Assembly (NCBI GenBank): GCA_037783415.1
Contig: JAZGTN010000017.1
Span: 1,494,501-1,558,500, forward strand
DNA: 64,000 bases
DNA from: Leptasterias polaris
Taxonomy: Eukaryota > Echinodermata > Asteroidea > Forcipulatida > Asteriidae
Direction: 5' to 3'
The notes below the pieces were generated by a model, which was not told the origin of the DNA, ran no database searches, and worked only from the letters and a program-made list of their open reading frames with translations. Position numbers and translations under genes: made by a program. Shown one piece after another: positions 59,601 to 64,000 of this stretch (positions are counted from its first letter, which is position 1; every line of letters starts with the position of its first letter).

Positions 59601-62600
59601 CCTCCCATGATCGGTTGCTTTGTTTCCAATAAATTCAACACTATTTTTGAATATTTGTGTAACATTGTTTCAAACTGTACCTATCTGTTTTTGTTTTGCA
59701 TTTATGGCTTTCCATAGTTTTCCAACCTGGGTTGGCAAAAACTTGGGCTGTGACGTTGCAAAAGAAAGGTCTATAGACCATTTCATGGCCGAATATCCCC
59801 AAACATGAGCTAATGTCATCGCGCAATAATCACAAACCTGCACATTCACCGGGTAAACCACAGTCTCGCAGAAACACAAACTTTCAGCAAAAATGTTTGG
59901 CTACAAAAGCCATCAAACTTTAAAATACAATTCCACAGATAATGGTTGCAGGAATCGGACCCTACCTCATGGCTGCAGTCACTCATACTAGTTAAATGCG
60001 ATCAAATAAGCTTGAATTCTGGCTTCAACCAGTTTGAAAACTGAGCTTATTTTACAAGACACCATTTTTGTCTGCTAGTGTGCCGTGGCAGTTGATCAAT
60101 AACCACTTCATTATGGCTCCAATGTCTTTTTCAAGGAGAGCTGTGCATAGTAATCTATTGCCTTCACTCTCCTTGAATAAGGTGAAATGATTCAAACATG
60201 AACTTCTTGTAGTATGCTAATGGTAAGTTATCAGGGGCCATCACATGGAGTTGACGGGCCTTGTTTATTTTTTGTCCATTTCCGGCTTCTTGTTTAGTTC
60301 TGCTCTGAAAGTCAGTACTTTCATTTTCTTTTTCGATAAATACTTACACGACTGCCTTGGCAACGGTTGTCATGAGTTTCTGCATGTATACAATATTCTG
60401 TAACCACGACAATGTGTAGTACAACACAGCAACGACAATCTGAAAAGGGGGGGGACATAAAAAGTAAACCTGCATAAATGTCCTTCGCCTAACATAAAAA
60501 TATTCACACGACCGTTAATAATAATAATCATATTGAGAAAAACACTTGTTTTTATTGGTGTTTAGAATGTTTTATTTCATTGACCCTTTTACGTTTGGTG
60601 ACATTTTCCAGCAAAATGACTGCCAATGTTAAGTGGTAGTTAATTAAAAACTAAAAATTAATTTTTGTTGGGATCCCAACATTATCTTAAGTTCATCAGC
60701 CATGTACAAACAACTCCATACATGTTGCATGTATTTTGTGCATTGTTCATGACATATGCAGAAGATTTTGAATGTTTTTGTTTTGAAACCACATCGTCTG
60801 TCGATGTTCATGTAGACACAAAATATTTACCAACATTTCTTTCAGGTGCAAATCTGTCATTCATCTTTAATAAATAAATATCACTTTTACAAAACTGAAA
60901 GTAGTACACACACACATACAAATATTTTAGATAGAAAGAAAGCGTGTAGAAAGAGAAGAAAGAAAGCGTGTAGAAAGAGAAGAAAGAAAGCGTGTAGAAA
61001 GAGAAGAAAGAAAGCGTGTAGAAAGAGAAAGAAAGCAATAGAAAGAAAGCGTGTTTCTCAATGATGATGTCAAAGTCTTACCTTGGCCATTGAAGCATCT
61101 TTGTCTATGTCATACGATGCACTCATTTTTGGCAGCTTGGCTGCATGTAAAAGAAAATAAATAGAAAGTGTGAAAATTAATTATTATTATTATTATTATT
61201 AATGCTCATCTTTGAAACGGTCTCGGGCTTCTGAAGCTCAGTGCAAAAATCTGCGCAAGAAGAGTGAAGTCTGCAGGGCACTGCTACAGTCACCCTGAGC
61301 TTCCAGTCAGTGAGCGTGTGCTTTGGGTACCCAAGCAAGATTGAGCCCAAAGAGGTCGAGGTCACCTGACATGTGTGGATATACTATAAAAATAATAATT
61401 ATAAAAAGATACTTATAAAGCGCAGAATTGCCGCAAAACAGTCTCAAAGCGCTATGTAGAAAAACAATGCAAGATAAAAAGACAAAAGACCTTAGCAGAA
61501 AAATTGTTTTATAAAATAAAAAAATAAAAAAACCCTACTATGCAGGGACACTGGCATTATGACATAGATGAAATAGCCACATGCATGAAGGACAAGGAGA
61601 TCTGGGGACTCTTCTGGCGTGTCGAGGCCGAGTGGATAAGAGCACCGGACTCAAGCTCTGGTGTTTCTGTTCAGCAGAGTGTGGGCTCGAGTCCCGGTGT
61701 GACACTTGTGTCCTTAAGCAAGACACAATTATTGCTGCGTCCTAAAGCCGTTGGTCCCATGCACTTATCAAAATGAGAAGGGATTCGCCCCGGTATTCCT
61801 GGTTTGAATGGCAGCATATTGCACCACAGCATCTTGTAAACCATTACATGGTGAGCTATATAAAGGAATATTTCTCATGCTTAAAAAACGTAGCTCCACA
61901 TACCTTGCAGGAATATACTGAATGTTGAAGTGCCTTAAACATCACTGAGTGACAGGTTAAGAAGCCACTATTATTATTATTCTCTTGTGACATAATTGGC
62001 CGAGGACACCACTCAACACAAAAGAAGTACTTACGCTGGATTGGAGGCACTGCCATCGGGAAGTCTTGTTTCCCCTTCTCCATTAAGATTATAGGATTCA
62101 CCACAGACGTCACCGGGTACGACTCGCAATTCTGCGAAGCGTCCGGATAAAAACTGTCTCTCTCCCAGAGCAAGACCTGCGTCATGGACTGCACCCCTGT
62201 CTGCTCTGCAATGTGCTCCTGGAACTCAGCCAGGGTTCCCTTCGGTTCCACGTACACCTTGAGGATCTGCGACTTGGAGACATGAAAAACGTCGATGACT
62301 TTCAACGTCAGGAGTGATTGTACCTCGTCGAATAACCTATTGAAGGTCCACATTTTGTCCGGCTTGGACTCCAAGAGACCCCGCAGGATTTTGACCAATG
62401 GCTTTTTCAGCCCACTGTTGGAATGAAAGATGACAATGGCAATTTTTAATTGTATAAATATTTCCTTTACAATTCTTTTGTTTTTTCAACTTCCCAATCT
62501 TCTTTAGTATACCCTAAAGAAATGCAAAAGCAAAAAAGTAAATAAAATTACCGATTGACTTAAATGAATTATATTCTTAATTGTTTCATTAAGTGATTTC

Positions 62601-63807
62601 CCTTAATCCCAGCTCAAAGTGATTTCCCTTAATCACAGCTCCAAGTGATTTCCCTTAATCACAGCTCCAAGTGATTTCCCTTAATCACAGCTCCAAGTGA
62701 TTTCCCTTAATCCCAGCTCCAAGTGATTTCCCTTAATCCCAGCTCCAAGTGATTTCCCTTAATCACAGCTCCAAGTGATTTCCCTTAATCACAGCTCCAA
62801 GTGATTTCCCTTAATCACAGCTCCAAGTGATTTCCCTTAATCACAGCTCCAAGTGATTTCCCTTAATCACAGCTCCAAGTGATTTCCCTTAATCACAGCT
62901 CCAAGTGATTTCCCTTAATCACAGCTCCAAGTGATTTCCCTTAATCACAGCTCCAAGTGATTTTCCTTAATCCCAGCTCCAAGTGATTTCCCTTAATCAC
63001 AGCTCCAAGTGATTTCCCTTAATCCCAGCTCCAAGTGATTTCCCTTAATCCCAGCTCCAAGTGATTTCCCTTAATCACAGCTCCAAGTGATTTCCCTTAA
63101 TCCCAGCTCCAAGTGATTTCCCTTAATCACAGCTCCAAGTGATTTCCCTTAATCACAGCTCCAAGTGATTTCCCTTAATCACAGCTCCAAGTGATTTCCC
63201 TTAATCACAGCTCCAAGTGATTTCCCTTAATCACAGCTCCAAGTGATTTCCCTTAATCACAGCTCCAAGTGATTTCCCTTAATCACAGCTCCAAGTGATT
63301 TCCCTTAATCACAGCTCCAAGTGATTTCCCTTAATCACAGCTCCAAGTGATTTCCCTTAATCACAGCTCAAGTGATTTCCCTTAATCACAGCTCAAGTGA
63401 TTTCCCTTAATCACAGCTCCAAGTGATTTCCCTTAATCTCAGCTCCAAGTGATTTCCCTTAATCTCAGCTCCAAGTGATTTCCCTTAATCACAGCTCCAA
63501 GTGATTTCCCTTAATCACAGCTCAAGTGATTTCCCTTAATCACAGCTCAAGTGATTTCCCTTAATCCCAGCTCCAAGTGATTTCCCTTAATCTCAGCTCC
63601 AAGTGATTTCCCTTAATCTCAGCTCCAAGTGATTTCCCTAGCTCCAAGTGATTTCCCCATAAGTCTGCACAACTCTTTCAGAGACTCTCTCCCCCAATAC
63701 CTTGAGAGTCTGCAGGTCTGGGGTAGGTCACGACTCCACTCTATGGGGCCAGCAACTGATTCTCTCTGCACTGCTGAAATCACACCTGAGGCCTTCTTTG
63801 TAGTTAT
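47427..63807 (-). CDS. TBK1: TBK1/IKK-epsilon-type kinase, C-terminal ~598 residues (12 exons; N-terminus off the right edge)
   Basis: Exons in transcription order: 63807-63701, 62414-62035, 61140-61082, 60439-60348, 58432-58210, 56723-56599, 55952-55836, 54510-54409, 53693-53597, 51826-51701, 48624-48473, 47643-47427. All introns are GT/AG and all twelve phases join without a stop (1797 coding bases). The order matches TBK1/IKBKE: end of the kinase C-lobe, ubiquitin-like domain, long coiled-coil scaffold/dimerisation domain, C-terminal coiled coil. In animals these cytosolic Ser/Thr kinases act downstream of STING, MAVS and TRIF and phosphorylate IRF-type factors and autophagy receptors. About 220 N-terminal residues, including the ATP site and activation loop, are outside the window. 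Whether it is the single ancestor of TBK1 and IKBKE or one paralogue cannot be told here. Confidence 0.92.
47693..47935 (-). mobile_element. MITE of the 'tttcatagagctgctta' family in the last TBK1-like intron
   Basis: Inverse-orientation twin of 8752-8994, with the same long TIRs and interior (actccactcgattgttatgc, acaagtcacgagcaatgtac). Confidence 0.88.
48014..48238 (-). mobile_element. tRNA-Leu-derived SINE, minus orientation, tail lost
   Basis: The head is at the right (B box ggactcgaacccacactctg read on +, long variable arm gctgatcagaaacacc). The body runs left to 'tgggttctctcatgtgcatt'. The 3' ATT tail is absent. Confidence 0.85.
48253..48370 (-). mobile_element. tRNA-like element with inverted-repeat ends, copy D (diverged)
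   Basis: The tRNA-like segment at 48264-48335 (minus) keeps the A box tagctcagttgg and seven-pair acceptor. The outer ends (aaagaaaatgac, gtcaatatcattgttt) have drifted from the other copies. Confidence 0.65.
48473..48624 (-). CDS. TBK1: TBK1-like exon 11 of the window, ending at a donor that contains an in-frame TAA
   Basis: Encodes ILNTQSPMSTAKVLKEEGDD, then LTELLQHMTVDENGCVLIPR and AMKA. The donor is GC|GTAAGA. If unspliced, the frame reads Ala then TAA at 48471-48469. Spliced to 47643 the codon becomes GCG and the frame continues. Confidence 0.85.
48724..50825. repeat. ~62-bp minisatellite, about 34 copies, in a TBK1-like intron
   Basis: The unit contains cttatcatatgaccaacctg then gataactgtgaaattagcag then gataatctgacagaga. 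Units are 61 or 63 bp depending on one or two 'ga' steps before atacac. A variant unit with cgtatcataatgacc and a deleted 'gtg' recurs near 48977, 49410 and 50220, so blocks have been duplicated. Edge copies at both ends carry gatgaatgtg/gataaatgtg and are the most diverged. Because 63 is a multiple of 3, long repetitive minus-strand ORFs appear; they are not coding. Confidence 0.95.
50911..51062 (+). repeat. Dispersed repeat, copy 1 (TBK1-like intron)
   Basis: About 150 bp starting tgggatttgaggcattgcat are nearly identical to 52799-52947 (both through 'gtaacaccatgtgtatatct' and 'gagtagattattcgg'). A 45-bp piece also occurs at 37117-37162. Confidence 0.85.
51701..51826 (-). CDS. TBK1: TBK1-like exon: flexible linker before the C-terminal coiled coil
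   Basis: Encodes LDQDIEPHLADFSETLESSL and a Thr/Ser-rich GRRPTPIKTDSATNTDS. Acceptor ccttctag, donor TCA|GTTAGT, in phase with both neighbours. Sequence conservation is low, so support comes from phase and splice sites. Confidence 0.7.
51904..52097. mobile_element. MITE of the 'tttcatagagctgctta' family
   Basis: acccaatttcatagtgctgc at the left and gcttaagcagctctatgaaa then ttgggcc at the right. Confidence 0.8.
52799..52947 (+). repeat. Dispersed repeat, copy 2 (TBK1-like intron)
   Basis: Second copy of 50911-51062, 1.9 kb away in the neighbouring intron. It is followed by 'caacgtttcgactagcttgc' (53070), a phrase of a type often found in repeats of marine invertebrates. Confidence 0.85.
53359..53483 (+). 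mobile_element. tRNA-like element with inverted-repeat ends, copy C
   Basis: The end aacaaagatattgac, a tRNA-like segment at 53398-53469 and the end gtcaacttttctttgtt. It lies in the intron next to exon 53597-53693 on the opposite strand. The flank ggttgaatggctt upstream is shared with copy B. Confidence 0.75.
53597..53693 (-). CDS. TBK1: TBK1-like exon: end of scaffold domain
   Basis: Encodes NVYHYRLQINLVDRKLSHLI and KDYQSLLQEVHM. Acceptor cattcag, donor ATG|GTGAGT, phase 0. Confidence 0.87.
54409..54510 (-). CDS. TBK1: TBK1-like exon: scaffold coiled coil, fifth part
   Basis: Encodes EKLNMKSTQAMSICHSHCEK and NWAESHGELSRWHE, parallel to the family's (H)xTKAMxxxxxxCxxKYE...W segment. Acceptor ttcccag, donor GA|GTAAGT. 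Confidence 0.9.
54811..55156 (+). mobile_element. tRNA-Leu-derived SINE
   Basis: Head gtgtcatggccgagtggttt, B box gggttcgagccccggtcatg, 3' end gcgctatataagaactagtt and (att)n. Closest to the copy at 26766. Confidence 0.92.
55836..55952 (-). CDS. TBK1: TBK1-like exon: best-conserved coiled-coil block
   Basis: Encodes TEEADKIYCQFKKHKQMKHL and SYNEEQIHKMDK. The YxQFKK...(A/S)YNEEQIHK(F/M)DK motif is a hallmark of TBK1 and is the strongest single identification in the gene. Donor AA|GTATGA. Confidence 0.97.
56599..56723 (-). CDS. TBK1: TBK1-like exon: scaffold coiled coil, third part
   Basis: Encodes MADFYNEVENLLVNFKKQVV and a charged EEDRLSKEWAATEEKKK segment. Acceptor tttgcag, donor TG|GTATAA (a weaker donor). 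The first ATG is internal. Confidence 0.8.
56954..58029. mobile_element. ~1.08-kb TIR element in a TBK1-like intron
   Basis: agagatgccact at the left and agtggcatctct at the right are perfect 12-bp inverted repeats. The interior contains 'gaccctaaactttttattcgg' and 'ccgacctaccgaccc', low-complexity A/T runs and no transposase. Short frames here are not supported as genes. Confidence 0.7.
58210..58432 (-). CDS. TBK1: TBK1-like exon: scaffold coiled coil, second part
   Basis: Encodes SVLKAEIGQLDYHCVKLKAH and further heptad-rich sequence ending AKDTVERTLVKATQ. Acceptor cttcttcag, donor CAG|GTATGC, phase 0. Confidence 0.85.
58550..58945. mobile_element. MITE related to 25022-25405
   Basis: Begins aaggcaaggtataccttggg and ends accaaacgtatacagaccct. 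Shares the interior with the makorin-intron copy (ggtcgcatttctgagatatc, cacaggaagaatattccc, tttatactatcgaaagctgc). Confidence 0.8.
59040..59300 (+). pseudogene. C-terminal fragment of a non-LTR reverse transcriptase ORF
   Basis: NTVRHSASLFPRTAALWNAL followed by P is the conserved end of CR1/Jockey-type ORF2 proteins. The frame is then lost. Upstream 'CTHLHSQQPRCHISSLHAVY' fits the same region. Only about 260 bp remain, on the strand opposite the host gene. Confidence 0.65.
59463..59780 (+). mobile_element. Complete MITE with 10-bp perfect TIRs
   Basis: tagacctttc at the left and gaaaggtcta at the right. The interior is the same as 15924-16222. A small frame inside is not coding. Confidence 0.8.
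60348..60439 (-). CDS. TBK1: TBK1-like exon: start of the scaffold coiled coil
   Basis: Encodes IVVAVLYYTLSWLQNIVYMQ and KLMTTVAKAV, aligned with the first long helix of the scaffold/dimerisation domain. Acceptor ttttcag, donor GT|GTAAGT, phase 2. Confidence 0.85.
60930..61056 (+). repeat. 24-bp purine-rich tandem repeat
   Basis: The unit agaaagaaagcgtgtagaaa then gaga is repeated about five times, the last ones shortened, ending 26 bp from the 3' end of exon 61082-61140 (in its downstream intron). Confidence 0.88.
61082..61140 (-). CDS. TBK1: TBK1-like exon: linker after the ubiquitin-like domain
   Basis: Encodes KLPKMSASYDIDKDASMAK; the family signature at this place is (S/K)LPK...YDxDxDASMAK. 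Acceptor atgcag, donor AAG|GTAAGA. Only 59 bp long, so simple ORF searches miss it. Confidence 0.93.
61619..61981 (+). mobile_element. tRNA-Leu-derived SINE
   Basis: Head gtgtcgaggccgagtggata, arm ccggactcaagctctgg, B box gggctcgagtcccggtgtga. The body has a deletion around the 'cctaaagccgttggtc' block. The tail reads gaagccactattattattat. Confidence 0.88.
62035..62414 (-). CDS. TBK1: TBK1-like exon: kinase end and ubiquitin-like domain
   Basis: Begins GLKKPLVKILRGLLESKPDK and MWTFNRLFDEVQ, the helices closing the kinase domain (family pattern: tract ending in W.FDxFF). It runs into the ubiquitin-like domain: VIDVFHVSKSQILKVYV, then TLAEFQEHIAEQTGV and the Tyr/Asp-rich loop. The family uses this domain for kinase activation and substrate presentation. 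A TTG-initiated or in-exon start should not be taken as the true start. Confidence 0.95.
62590..63657. repeat. 26-bp minisatellite, about 41 copies, in a TBK1-like intron
   Basis: The unit is aagtgatttcccttaatcac then agctcc. The main variation is a single base in aatcAcagc, aatcCcagc or aatcTcagc, with occasional loss of one c (agctcaag). It fills most of the 1.29-kb intron between the kinase-end exon and the ubiquitin-like-domain exon. Confidence 0.95.
63701..63807 (-). CDS. TBK1: TBK1-like exon: end of kinase C-lobe
   Basis: Acceptor ggtttcag, donor AG|GTATTG. Encodes ITTKKASGVISAVQRESVAG and PIEWSRDLPQTCRLS, matching the TBK1/IKBKE stretch of the form KPSGxISxxQ...GPIxWSxxMP near residue 225-255. 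It is the rightmost exon in the window; 63808-64000 contains no further exon I can support. Confidence 0.92.
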
Positions 63808-64000
63808 CTGAAACCTACATAATTAAACCAAAGAAAGAAAACCAAGGGTAAACAAAATATGTTCACTGAGGAACCTTGGTCAATACTAAAAAAATTCAAA
63901 GATGAGATTGTAAGAAATTGAAAAGGTCAGAAATTGAAGGTGAGCGAGCGTCGACTGCCAACATTTTTAGTTTACAAAAACGAATTGTTTTACATGTCCG

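Noticed and set aside
61856..62398. A 180-residue minus-strand ORF as a complete gene
   Set aside because: Only the part from 62414 to 62035 is coding. The rest runs through the donor GTAAGT into the intron and a SINE, and the first codon is an internal Leu.
1..64000. CRISPR array, phage or bacterial gene cluster
   Set aside because: Repeats are minisatellites and transposons without unique spacers of constant length. The genes are spliced and eukaryotic.

Overview
The window is eukaryotic, intron-rich and A+T-rich, and carries parts of three protein genes in a dense background of short transposable elements. Gene content and the mix of tRNA-derived SINEs, hairpin MITEs, CR1/Jockey-like retroposon remnants and minisatellites suggest a marine invertebrate deuterostome, quite possibly an echinoderm. 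That assignment is inference; no marker in the window proves it.

Layout. (1) 1-1557, + strand: the last intron and terminal exon of an unrecognised Met/Pro-rich protein. Its likely 3' UTR and an intergenic stretch with several MITEs follow to about 14.6 kb. (2) 14.6-16.2 kb: a 5'-truncated non-LTR retroposon abutting a short interstitial telomeric (CCCTAA) tract, then a MITE copy. (3) 16492-30827, + strand: a complete seven-exon makorin (MKRN1-like) gene encoding 518 residues with four CCCH fingers, a makorin Cys/His motif and a RING. An alternative last exon may lie at 32818-32885. (4) 32-47 kb: intergenic DNA with a LINE tail, a minisatellite, a gag-only LTR retrotransposon, SINEs and small tRNA-like elements with inverted-repeat ends. 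(5) 63807 down to 47427, - strand: twelve exons of a TBK1/IKK-epsilon kinase covering the end of the kinase domain, the ubiquitin-like domain, the coiled-coil scaffold and the C-terminal coiled coil. The kinase N-lobe lies beyond the right edge. All exon phases agree. Its introns hold two large minisatellites (about 62 bp x 34 and 26 bp x 41) and many mobile elements.

The two main genes converge: an E3 ubiquitin ligase on + and an innate-immune kinase on -. No functional link between them can be read from the sequence. The most unusual structures are the repeated 127-bp elements in which a tRNA-like sequence sits between inverted repeats; an 810-bp TIR element whose target duplication copies the splice donor of makorin exon 6; a 1.57-kb foldback-like element whose inverted ends are arrays of a CCGGAAAACA-type repeat; and the interstitial telomeric tract at the break point of a LINE. 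I saw no bacterial-type system, CRISPR array or operon.
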